A stretch of 38,161 bases of DNA from Hypsibius dujardini (taxonomy: Eukaryota; Tardigrada; Eutardigrada; Parachela; Hypsibiidae): positions 1 through 38,161 of the forward strand of contig LRSR01006896.1 of NCBI GenBank assembly GCA_001579985.1, read 5' to 3'. Below the pieces are notes generated by a model. It was not told where the DNA came from. It ran no database searches and was given only the letters and a program-made list of their open reading frames with translations. The position numbers and the translations under genes were made by a program. Within the stretch, counting starts at the first letter, position 1. Every line of letters starts with the position of its first letter. Below are positions 1 through 9,092 of the stretch, piece after piece.

Positions 1-188
1 TCCCCGTGAGGGGCTTTGTCAATTCGCTGAGATTTGTGATGAACGGAGAGATGCTCATTGCCGGCGTAGGGCAGGAGCATCGACTGGGTCGGTGGTGGAG
101 AGCGACAGACGCCAAGAATTCAGTTTGTTTGTTTACCTTAAAGAAAGTGGTGTCTGACCAGCCGCATAGCGATGAAGTTGAACGATAG
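1..188 (+). CDS. RRP9: RRP9 / U3-55K, last exon (5' partial)
   Basis: This is the C-terminal end of the WD40 protein of the U3 small nucleolar ribonucleoprotein, which acts in nucleolar pre-rRNA processing. The frame opens at the left edge (position 3 starts a codon) and ends at TAG 186-188. The stretch GVGQEHRLGRWWR followed by NSVC is, from memory, nearly identical to the last WD repeat of animal RRP9. The final 20 or so residues are a polar tail, as in the family. Only about 60 residues are present and the rest lies left of the window. It converges on MRPS34. No AATAAA is seen shortly after the stop. Confidence 0.85.
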   Translation, partial: PVRGFVNSLRFVMNGEMLIAGVGQEHRLGRWWRATDAKNSVCLFTLKKVVSDQPHSDEVER

Positions 189-823
189 TCGCGTTTTTTT
201 TGCTCCACATGGATGACTAAAATCCGATTTTTCGGTAATACCTGGTATTTATATTTGAGGAAATTAGCGGACATGGTTAGTCAGTGCTTTCCCTGACAAG
301 CCACGCGGTTTCTTTTGCTTAAAATTCTCAAGTGAATTTGCTATCGATTACCTTTAAATTCAACAAAATAGGTGGAACAGTCCGGCTTCTATATAATTTC
401 CTCCCTACTTGCTGAAACTTTGCAGTGTTACCGTTTATTCGCAATGCTGGTATCCCTAGCTGAAACCCCGTAACTCATTAATTTAGAATGTTAGGAAGAG
501 ATTCGGGGCTTTAGTGGGATGTAATGTAGACTCGAGTCTCACTCAATGAAATATCTATTTCGTTGTACCTAGCCGTTGTGCCCGTAACAGTACTGTAACA
601 ACGTCAAGCGACCGATATTTTCAACTGAATGTGCGATAGCGATTGCTACTAAAAATTCATTAACGTCATTTCTAAAAACGGTGGTGAAACAGCAAAATGA
701 AATCGGCTTTTTAACCAAGACATGAGAATACGACAACAAAACCGCCGGAAACCAATGCCCATCACTCTGGTCATCAGCATATTCACACTGCACATCAAGA
801 CCGCCCCTTGTACGTCCGAAGGT
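189..823. other. Intergenic gap between convergent RRP9 and MRPS34
   Basis: I see no coding signal here. The stretch should hold both 3' UTRs. The only processing signal I can point to is an AATAAA on the minus strand at 439-434 (plus-strand TTTATT), about 385 bases past the MRPS34 stop. Confidence 0.4.
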
Positions 824-2324
824 CTATTTTTTCTTCGGGTAATTAGTTCTGGCCAGTAAAACCGCGACACTTTGCGGCAGCATCTTGCTGATCGGGTTGT
901 CCGGATGCTGAGCGGCGCCTATTGGGGCTTCCACGCCCTCCTGGATGGGAATATTCGCCACGCCACGGTGGATCACCAGCGGCAGCATCGGCTCCTTCTC
1001 CCACGGCTTGCCTTCCTTCACCGCCTCGTCACGCAGCATCAGCTTCAGCAGCGGTGGGAAGGGCTCGGCCGCCGGCACGACGCGTCGTTTGGGGAGGAGC
1101 TCCATGCCGGGCCGATAGGTCGCTTTGTACTCGGCCTCTTCTTCTTTCGGTATCAATCGCCAATCCGCAAAGTGTCCGTCCATCACCTCGACATCTCCGA
1201 AATTTCGGCCTATAAAGGAAAAACAGCAATGTACAAATGTGCAACTACCAGTACTATAGGAATGCAAAACAGTTACGGTGTACTGTATGTTTTGTTGTGT
1301 TCCTTCGGGAAAAATACTCCTCCCTTCATATGCTAATTTTAATGAATGTCTTAGTTAATTAGTCAGCAGATTAGCTTCCAAAATAATGCCGTGGCGTTCG
1401 CATACTTCAATAAAAATGGTTACAGCATTCTAAATCAACGGTCATGTTAATTCTATTAATTCAATTTATTATTGCTGATTAATATTTTTATATTATTATT
1501 TATTATTATATTATTCAATGGAAGATATTTTTGTGTTTAACCTCAATCAATTTTCAGTTCCTTCTAGTTATTAATGAATTAATAGTCCAGTGAAGAACAT
1601 GGCTTTCTAATTTACAACAACAATATAGCAAGAAATTTAGTTCTAATCAGTCAATCAATCGAGTCAAGTAATATTTGCAACATTTCAATAGCCTTCCTAC
1701 AGTAACATACACCTCTGCCCTGACAAGTCAAGACCGAGTCAGCGAATCCGCTAATTGAATTTTATTTCGGTAATAAATATCAGTTCAGCAAAATTAACCA
1801 AGCGTCGATTCAAAAAGAACTACCATCCATTCATCCAACAAAAAGCTAAACAATTATCGTTTTCAGACGAAACAACCAATCAACGCAAGAGCTGCACTTC
1901 AGTGAGTCAAAGCAACAATTGCCGATCGATCAATCAATGATAAAGGTACCACACAATATGGTCATTACTTAATCTTACCCCGAAAGACATGAGTTGCTGT
2001 CATCGTTCCCACTTGACCTTCCTGCAAAAAGACACGTAATCGATCAAGGGAAAAACGCGTAATGTATTTGGCCAAGCTTCATCCACAACAAACAGATGGG
2101 ACGTGTAAGGAATGATAGGATTTGGTTTAGTGAGAGGACATGTCGCTTACCGGGTCATTGCCCGGCTGCACCGTCCGGACAACGAAGTACGTCGGCTCAG
2201 GATAACGCTCATACAACGAGCGGACCACCGTTCGTCCCACTCCGAAGTCCTTCAGATTGCGGAGGATTTCGAAGAGGTATTTGCCGCGAAGCTGGTTCGG
2301 TTTCCCGACAATTCGGATTGGCAT
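824..2324 (-). CDS. MRPS34: Mitochondrial small-subunit ribosomal protein mS34 (MRPS34)
   Basis: Structural protein of the mitochondrial small ribosomal subunit. Exons on the minus strand are 2324-2151, 2021-1979 (43 bases) and 1209-824. Donors are GTAAGC and GTAAGA; acceptors are TTTTTGCAG and CCTTTATAG. Phases agree, giving 200 residues. Exon 1 carries FGVGRTVVRSLYERYPEPTY, matching the FGLGRLVTRKSW region of human MRPS34. The microexon supplies the GxVGTMT part, equivalent to KAWGILTFKGK. Exon 3 carries FADWRLIPKEEE and FPPLLKLML, equivalent to human HDWRLVPKHEEE and PPLLRAMI. The human protein has about 60 more N-terminal residues. A CTGCAG acceptor-like site just upstream (near 2340) allows an additional 5' exon, so the start is provisional. 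It is divergent from PQBP1. Confidence 0.85.
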
Positions 2325-2988
2325 GTTGCTGGGCGATGAAACTGCAGCACCTCTGATAGCGCCGCACTCCGAAAATGCAAAATATTAAATACTCAAGCGA
2401 GAAAGTCTGCGAAGGGGGTTTTAATTTTTAGGAAGAAGGTGAAATCTGGATAGAGCGGATATAATGAGATCCGTGATAAAATGAGAACGGATATCACTGA
2501 AGAGGATGCATACGAGCGATTGATTTTTGATTGAGGAGTGTAAAGTTCTTACGTTTTGATGTTCGGTCACCGGCATAATCGTTCGGTGAAATGATACATC
2601 TGTTCGGCACAACGGTTGACTTGTTCTGTTGAGCGATACATATTTGTTCGGTTAACGTAATAAATGTTCGGCCAATGGCTTAGTGGTTCCGTAAAACGTA
2701 TAATTTTCGACGTTAGAAAACCGTGAGTAGAAGTGAGTGAGAATTTAGTTACTAGTATTAAAATAATTATTCTTCATTTTTTTGTTCGACGAAGAAAAAA
2801 CTTTTAGTGGCATAGATGGTCCATGTTAATTAATTCTATGGGAAATTGTCACTCATGGAATAATTCACTGCTTGATTGGTTGGTTGTTGCTTCCTCCTTT
2901 CTTTTCACGTATTCCAGCGTGCCTTCCAGGATCTCCAATCTCCTCCCTGTGTCCTCTTCCGCCACTCCTCAAGCCACCGCACCCAAAA
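2325..2988. promoter_or_regulatory. Shared intergenic promoter region of MRPS34 (-) and PQBP1 (+)
   Basis: These 660 bases lie between two divergently transcribed genes, so both promoters or 5' UTRs must sit here. No convincing TATA box is seen. The notable content is the periodic GTTCGG array at 2561-2691, listed separately. A missing first exon of MRPS34 could also lie here. Confidence 0.45.
2561..2691. repeat. Seven-copy GTTCGG array with about 20-bp period
   Basis: GTTCGG or a one-mismatch variant begins at 2561, 2581, 2602, 2623 (GTTCTG), 2646, 2666 and 2686 (GTTCCG). The steps are 20, 21, 21, 23, 20 and 20 bases. The bases between copies are diverged, often GTGAA/GTTAA-like just after the core and AT-rich after that. 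It could be a decayed minisatellite or a phased cluster of protein-binding sites about two helical turns apart. Confidence 0.6.
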
Positions 2989-4114
2989 ATGCCACTTCCT
3001 CCCGCTCTACAAGCCAGATTACAGAAACGGGGTATCCTCACAGAGTCCGGGACTTCATCCGCTACAAGTGGTAAACGATCGGAAAGATTTACTTTTTTTC
3101 CAACCATTTCTCCTCTGGCTAGTTCTTGTTCATCACACTTTATCCCATTTTCATTTTACTATCTAGGGTTTGTCGTGCCAGCGTCGCCCAATACATTTGC
3201 CTCGCCGGCCGTGGGCATCTCTCAGCAGTATGCTGCGACTCACGAATTGGACGCAAAGTCGTCCTGGCCAGGTTGTCCCAATAAATGCAATCCCTTCCAT
3301 GTCTGTGTGGATTACTGCCGCCAACGATGGGGCATGGGGTATGCGGAGCCGGAGAAGTACACGGAGAAGAAACGCCAGTTGATGCTGTTAAAATATCCCA
3401 AGCCACCGGGCTGGAAGGAGATTTACGATCCCGGAACGTAAGTGCAACAATTTATTTTTTGGGCCTTGATTAATCAATTGAGTTGTTTGGGCGAATGTAT
3501 TTGAATTTACATAACGCATTGATTGATCGATTGGGTTGTTTGGGTGAATGTATTTGAATTTACAGTACGAGTGTGATGCCCCAATGCCGTCCTTGCTTGA
3601 TTGATTGCTTAGCGTACTGATTCGTTACCGTTAATTTACACGAAGATTGACTAATATATTATTTGGTTACGCCGAATACAGACAAAATGCAGCTTTAGAG
3701 TCAGATCAGTTAAACTGTAATTTGAAGATTTTTTCAGGATAGCTTAGATAATAGAATCCTTAATTTGTATTGCGTTTCTCAATTTTTTATTCAACAGCTC
3801 TCGTTTGATGACCTACTCATAAGGTGGTTCGGTGAGTTTAAATTTTTGTCTTTCTCAGGGGTCGACATTACTACTGGAACGTCGAAACCGATGAAGTGTC
3901 ATGGTTTCCGCCGGAACATCCCAAAGCGAATGTCACCGTTTCGGCCAATAAGCTACGAGCCATTCTGGCGAAAACCAACGCCCGAGCCACGCCGGAAGTT
4001 GCAAAATATCTGTACAAAAATGTTCCCCACGTCACGACTGTGAGTACTCATGCATGTTTGCAGACAGACAAACAGACAGACAAACAGACAGACAGGCAGG
4101 CAGGCAGACAGACA

Positions 4115-4147
<33 letters not shown>

Positions 4148-4580
4148 ACATGCTCTTGGGTTTCACTTTTCTCGATCTTCCAATTTTTTGAATCTGTTTC
4201 CACAGCTCATAAACGAATTCTCCAACGAAGTCTCAGAAACTGCTCTCGTACCCCATTCCCAAGAGCATGACCCCATCAGGGAACGATTCGAGCGGCAATA
4301 CGGCGGAGTCCAGCACGGAGCGCGTGGCGGTGCCACCGGAGGCAAAATGGGCCGCTACCGTCCTGACCGTGAAAAGGAAGCCCTAGACCCTATGGATCCT
4401 TCGGCGTATTCGGAAGTCCCACGCGGTGGATGGGGAGTCGGGCTGGAGACCGGAGGTGGGGAGGCTAAGACTGGAGTTGACTCCACCGCCAGTGGTCCGC
4501 TCTTTCAATCACGTCCGTATCCGAGCCCTGGGGCGATTCTTAGGAGAAACGCCGGAATTCCTGACAAGAAGAAAAAATGA
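2989..4580 (+). CDS. PQBP1: Polyglutamine-binding protein 1 (PQBP1)
   Basis: Nuclear WW-domain protein that links the spliceosomal U5 protein TXNL4A with transcription. Exons are 2989-3070, 3167-3437, 3859-4039 and 4206-4580. All junctions are GT-AG and the phases sum to 302 residues. The start [17 protein letters not shown] closely matches human MPLPVALQTRLAKRGIL, so the ATG at 2989 is chosen over the longer open frame. The WW domain spans exons 2 and 3 ([10 protein letters not shown], then GRHYYWN and VSWFPPEHP). The C-terminus holds [19 protein letters not shown] and [17 protein letters not shown], the conserved tail that binds TXNL4A. The vertebrate Arg/Asp-rich repeat region is absent. 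A cysteine cluster ([16 protein letters not shown]) precedes the WW domain. The last residues are a lysine run that could aid nuclear import. Confidence 0.93.
3483..3564. repeat. Pair of 29-bp direct repeats in PQBP1 intron 2
   Basis: Positions 3483-3511 and 3536-3564 carry the same 29 bases with a single C/T difference, separated by a TTGATTGAT-rich spacer. The recent-looking duplication is confined to the intron and has no evident coding effect. Confidence 0.75.
4064..4150. repeat. CAGA/CAGG tetranucleotide repeat, PQBP1 intron 3
   Basis: Runs of CAGA interspersed with CAAA, passing into a pure CAGG run at about 4120-4146. They lie wholly inside the intron between 4040 and 4205. This is one member of the dispersed intronic family. 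Confidence 0.9.
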
Positions 4581-4890
4581 TTTTTTTCTTCAGTGGCCTC
4601 AAAGCAGCGCCTTGAAATGGTGGAGGTGGACTGTTATTCCTCTCTAAAATCTGCGGATTGTGCTTATGCAGCGTGTCGCTCGTTGACCGTAGTACTTGAC
4701 TTTGGAAATTGTCGATACTGCAGAATTCCGTGTTTTCCACAAAATCCTGTTGCGACTCAGTTTTTTTTGCTGATTCTCGCATTTTACCTACGTATGAGAA
4801 CCTGCAGATATAAACAACTTCAACATTTTTTTCGAAATTTCGACAACACAGTTCGCCACCTTTTCTACACTATTCCCAACCGTAATTAAA

Positions 4891-5756
4891 ATGTTCAGGT
4901 AGGAAACTGCTACGTGGAGCTATACATCGGTTGATGGCGGGATTTATAATTCTATTTATGTTAGTAATGGAAAGGTTTTTAGACTAAGCGGAATTTGCTT
5001 CCTGGTGAGTCTTTCCGTGGCTACGATTGCTGCTCAGCTGCACCATAACTGGCAGGATTCGCCCAGAATTGTTGGAGGACAAACTGAAGCTCGCCAGCCC
5101 ACGGCTGAGACTCAATTACTGGCAGAATCTGTAAGTGACTTCCGCCATATTGTATCTGTCCGTCTAGAACTCGGCTTCCTGTCTGACGGACGGGCAGAGA
5201 GATAGCTGACGACCGCAGACAGACAGACCGATAAATGAATATCAGATGACAGACAGAAAGCCAGTCAAACAAACAGACAGACAGACAGAAAGAAAAGCAG
5301 ACAGACACAAAGAAAGAAAGACAGACAGACAAACAGACACCGACAGAACTATCAATCAATATGGATATGCATGTACCATTACAGGTTAGCCAGCACTCCA
5401 TGTAACGGTACTAATACGACGCATTATGCACTGCGTAGTTATAATTTATTTATTTAAATTTTCAAGCTCCGTTCACAAGTGGAAGCCCAATTCGGGGGAC
5501 AACCGCTAAACCCATATCAGCTCGTAGACTTCACCACCCAGGTCGTTGCCGGTACAAACTGGTACTTCAAGGTAATTGTCCCGCGAAATTTTATTTGTCG
5601 ATAAATGTATTCGGGATGGATTTAATGTTTTCGTAGATCCTTGTCGGGTACAACGGCAAACCGTTTGGTCTCGTGCTGGTGTCCGCGTTCGAGCCACTAG
5701 GATCGGGTAGACAACCGTTGCAGCTGACCGGTATCCAAAATATGCAATCTTCGTAA
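4891..5756 (+). CDS. Type-1 cystatin (stefin) cysteine protease inhibitor
   Basis: Reversible inhibitor of papain-like cathepsins. Exons are 4891-4898 (tentative), 5010-5130, 5467-5571 and 5637-5756. The last two junctions are strong (GTAAGT donor, phase 0; GTAATT donor, phase 0). The core has GG near the N-terminus, TAETQLLAES, then QVVAGTNWYFK with the QxVxG inhibitory loop, and a final LQLTGIQ segment. This is the order seen in stefins A and B, and the core of about 95 residues fits their usual 98. The tiny first exon (M-F-S) is inferred only because it is in phase. It would add a mildly hydrophobic leader of about 20 residues. If wrong, translation must begin in another upstream exon, because the open part of exon 2 has no ATG. 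Confidence 0.8.
5214..5342. repeat. Imperfect CAGA repeat, cystatin intron
   Basis: CAGA units interrupted by AAGA and CAAA fill the middle of the intron between 5131 and 5466. They are out of any conserved coding frame. Confidence 0.85.
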
Positions 5757-5924
5757 TATTTCACGTAAAAAATCGATGCATCCTTATGTCAACACGTGAA
5801 AATGGGATCTGTCCCATTCGCTCACATGATTTGGCTATGTCCAAGTTGCAAATGTTAAGTTGGCAGGCAGAGTTGATGATGTTCTCGATTTAGAATATCT
5901 TCGTACAAGAACATATTTGTCTCG

Positions 5925-6661
5925 TCAGTTTTGTGGCAGTGAAGGTGCAATCGGTCCTCCGACAGCCTCTTCGTAACTCGGCGGTTTTTTATCCCACATC
6001 GGCAGTACAGTTGCTGCGGGAGCGTCACCTTCCAAGTTGTGTAACAGAAGAGAGGTCGAGGCCACGTGCTGCAGATGAGAATTCGCGTTTCCGGCAACCT
6101 AATCGAACGTGCAGACAAAACCCCGTTTGCGTTTACTCATCACATTATATTATTAATTTCAACAATTTCCGCCATAGCTCTTCCGTGAGGATTAAGATTC
6201 GAACCTGGTTTGAATCGCGATATATCAGGATGTAAGCCTGGCCCAGGTCAGAACGCCATCTGCTTGTGTGGGACTTCGCCTGACGATGCCGGATTCGGTA
6301 CAGCAGCAAAAGCAGTAAGAAGAAAATCCCCACTGAAAGAGTTCGGTTTAGTAGACACGTGATAGACTGCTAGACACGCGGCAAGAAAACAGGCACGCAG
6401 ACGGATGGATGGATGGACAGACGGACGGACAGACAGACATGCAGATAGACAGACAGATAAACAAACAGACAGACAGACGGATAATCGATCATATAAAACA
6501 AGAGACAGAGGTACAGGCTGAGAAAAATTCCGACAACCTGACCGACAAGGTGTACTAGTAGACGGATTACAGACAAAGATAATTTAACCTAACTTCTAGT
6601 ATTCATGCCACTTACCGAGAGTTAGCCATCCTACGACAACTGTAAACTGGAATTCCTGCAT
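5925..6661 (-). CDS. Small single-pass membrane protein with C-terminal PPSY motif
   Basis: No family recognised. Exons on the minus strand are 6661-6616, 6332-6205 and 6098-5925. Donors are GTAAGT and GTTCGA; acceptors are CTCTTTCAG and CGATTAG. Phases close exactly to 115 residues ending in TGA at 5927-5925. The protein starts MQEFQF and continues into one long hydrophobic segment (about residues 6-27: VVVGWLTLG, then FFLLLLLLY), followed by basic RIRHRQ. This predicts one membrane span with the C-terminus in the cytosol. The tail ends DKKPPSYEEAVGG, a PPxY motif of the kind bound by WW domains of NEDD4-type ubiquitin ligases. The first exon may begin earlier: the same frame is open up to a TAG acceptor-like site near 6739. 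Each exon is too short to stand out alone, but the splice sites, frame and domain logic agree. Confidence 0.6.
6395..6482. repeat. CAGA/GATG/CGGA repeat in the PPSY-gene intron
   Basis: Short runs of GGAT, CGGA and CAGA lie between 6333 and 6615, inside the first intron of the PPSY gene. Their position matches the pattern of this repeat family and indirectly supports that intron. Confidence 0.8.
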
Positions 6662-7058
6662 GGCTGAAACGATGTATAGTTTTTCATTGCGGGTGACGAT
6701 ATGGAACAATTGAAAATGATCCCAATAATCCTAGTCAAGGTCGACAACTATCTCGTGTGAGTTCGGGCATTGCTGCTGATTAGCAGAACTACAGGTCAGG
6801 TCGCGCACCGAATTTGGTTCAACAAAAGAGAATCGATATCCGGGGGTTACAATTTAGGCTGAGAAGATAAAGACCCACAGCGAACCAATAAACTTTACGG
6901 CCTTTCCACGATGTGACTGTGTTGCGATTTCTCAGCCTACTGACGGAGAGCTTTGATACCCGCGCACTGTACAGACTCTGTACTAAGGCGCGTGTAGTGT
7001 GCCTTCCTGATTAAGGATTCAGATTCACACATTTCGCAGCCACACTTAGCAGCAAAGC

Positions 7059-7064
7059 TTTATT
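7059..7064 (-). terminator. Candidate polyadenylation signal of CHMP6
   Basis: AATAAA on the minus strand (plus-strand TTTATT), about 176 bases beyond the CHMP6 stop and before the PPSY gene. No cleavage site can be read from sequence alone. Confidence 0.4.
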
Positions 7065-7239
7065 CAGTCTTTCTAACGACCGGAACCATTACTTGCCAAA
7101 CTGCTGGCATACACAACTTGTTTGTATTCAATGTAACCGGCATTTTTCTCGTGGGTTAATTATTCGAACCTTGAAATCGAATCAAATTACGCCGTGTCTG
7201 CTCAACTCATCAGAAGTGGGAAAGGAAAAGCAATGCAAT

Positions 7240-7862
7240 TCAACAATATTCATTTGCTTTGGCCAGCCAAGCGAGGGCAAAGAAAGCGGAGGAGGCTTTC
7301 CTGGCTGAGATATTAATAAAACATAATAACATGAGCGCAGCCATGGTTAATCTGCCAACTGTGCCTGCCGTTCCCTTCTTTCCGTGGCTTTTTGTTTTCC
7401 TATAACACAAACGGGATGGCTTCACCTGAATGACAGGCATCACGCAAAGACCTTTAATACCTGTGTCTTTCCTAGGAGCGGTGTCCCCAATTTCTTCCAA
7501 GTCCTCTTTGGGAACTTCCGGGAATTGGTCCTGCAAATACAACACCGTTGTGTGCCCAATGGTGTAAATAGCTCGCTTGTCGGTGGTGGTAAAGCAATAA
7601 TCTAAGTAGTGCCTACCGCAAACATTTGAGCAAATTCTTCCTCCACCACATCATCATCCTCCGTCGTTATAGATCCGCTGAGTAACGAGTCAATGTCCTA
7701 CATGATGGAAAGAAGATATGTGGTACTCGGTCGATGCATGAAAGAGAATTCTGCGTACTGTTGTCTGTATGTCTGTCTCTCTATCTTCCCATCTGTTTTC
7801 CTGACTGACTGTCTGTCTGTCTTTCTGTCTGCCTTTTTGTCTCTCTTTCTGTTTTTCTGTTT

Positions 7863-7911
<49 letters not shown>

Positions 7912-9092
7912 TTGTGCGTATGTCTGTCTGTGTGTTTGTCTATTTGGGTACGCAGATGCGACGGATAATCTCTATTCCGTACCCGTTGGTATTCTATCCC
8001 TTCCCGTGACTCGTCCAATATCTTCTCAATATCTTCGAGTTTAAACGTCTGTAAAAAATGAAACGATATAAAGCCTTTTCCCGGAGGAAGTACAGTACTG
8101 TACTGTAGCACAATAGTAAAAAGTACGCCCTGGAAGTACGCCCTGGAAATACATCCTCACCTCGTGCAGCTTCCGCAGACATTCATTTCCGATTTTCAGC
8201 CCCTGTATGACTTGCTGTTCAATTTGCGTAAATTCCAGGTTCATCAACTATAATGGGCAGACAGAATATAAACACCACGAACTGATTGATCAATCAGCTG
8301 AGCCGATGGTTCGGCTTTATAATTACGTACTAAGGAATCCAGTTGTTCCAGTTGAACTTCCGCCTTGGTCAATTGCTGCTCCTCGAATCGCTTCTTTCTC
8401 AGCATCAGCTTGGCTTTGCTGCAATAATATACTGAATTATGAACCCCTGCTCAGTAGTTGCGTGGGATGATCATCTATGTGCAACGAACAGCCATGCAGC
8501 AACGTACTCTTTCTTCCCCTCTTGGATCAATCGTTTAGCTAACTGACGCTCCTTTTCCATGGTCACCTCGATCCTTCGTTGATACTGGCGGACCTTATCC
8601 CGCTGAACTTTGAGTTGCTGCAACGTGAAAAGCACATAATACTATATATTAACCGATGAACGTCTCACCCTCCAACGGCAAATGTTGATTGATTACTTGA
8701 TTGACAATCATAAGAATGCACTTGTGAGGCTCACTACTTCGACTGTCGATTGATTGAATCATTGATTGAAACAAACCCAGTAAGGTATTCAAAGTGCCAG
8801 CCCGTTCATTGATTGCTTGATTGCTATCGAAATTTCAAGCGATAACAAAAGGATTTTCTAATTTTTTGGGAGAAAACCATGTCGCTGAATACAGGCTCCC
8901 GGACGGCAGATTGGGCAGAGAAGATTGCGCTTGAAAATGCAAATTTGGAAGATTCAAATAAGAACACAAATGGTAAAAATAAACAATTATTATACTATGG
9001 TGGTAAATTTACGAAGTTTTACATACAAGAACAGCTCGATCATGCTCTGTGACGCGTGACACATTCTTCGATGTCCCAAACAAATTCCCCAT
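7240..9092 (-). CDS. CHMP6: ESCRT-III subunit CHMP6 (VPS20)
   Basis: ESCRT-III component that joins ESCRT-II to membrane-cutting filaments on endosomes. Minus-strand exons are 9092-9027, 8617-8508, 8418-8331, 8247-8161, 8048-7983, 7697-7617, 7530-7461 and 7304-7240, giving 210 residues (human CHMP6 has 201). The start MGNLFG is the family's N-myristoylation signal, and SRVTEHDRAVL follows as in human. Later pieces are QLKVQRDKVRQYQRRI, LEFTQIEQQVIQGLKIGNEC, EDIEKILDESREGIEYQR and an acidic DDDVVEEEF helix, all aligning with human CHMP6. FPEVP near residue 170 matches the family's C-terminal region. The last junction (donor GTATTA) is weak. If it were retained, the open frame would still run to the same stop. 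It is divergent from SLMAP. Confidence 0.93.
7765..7936. repeat. TCTG repeat, CHMP6 intron 5
   Basis: TCTG units, with a pure run at about 7864-7905, sit between exons 7983-8048 and 7617-7697. On the sense strand of CHMP6 this reads CAGA. Confidence 0.92.

Noticed and set aside
872-1336. 154-residue plus-strand open frame over the MRPS34 last exon
   Set aside because: It is the complement of a well-supported MRPS34 exon and has no recognisable family or splice support.
4064-4150. CRISPR-like or satellite-like array interpretation of the regular repeats
   Set aside because: They are uninterrupted tetranucleotide runs with no unique spacers, inside introns of a eukaryotic gene.
7693-7968. Open frames rich in CLSVCLSV or TDRQTDRQ here and at many other sites
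   Set aside because: They are translations of the TCTG/CAGA repeat, which has no stop codon in several frames, so they are artefacts.
8879-9052. 58-codon plus-strand frame starting MSLNTGSRTADWAEKIALEN
   Set aside because: It lies antisense to CHMP6 intron 1 and exon 1, has no partner exon, and matches nothing I recognise.
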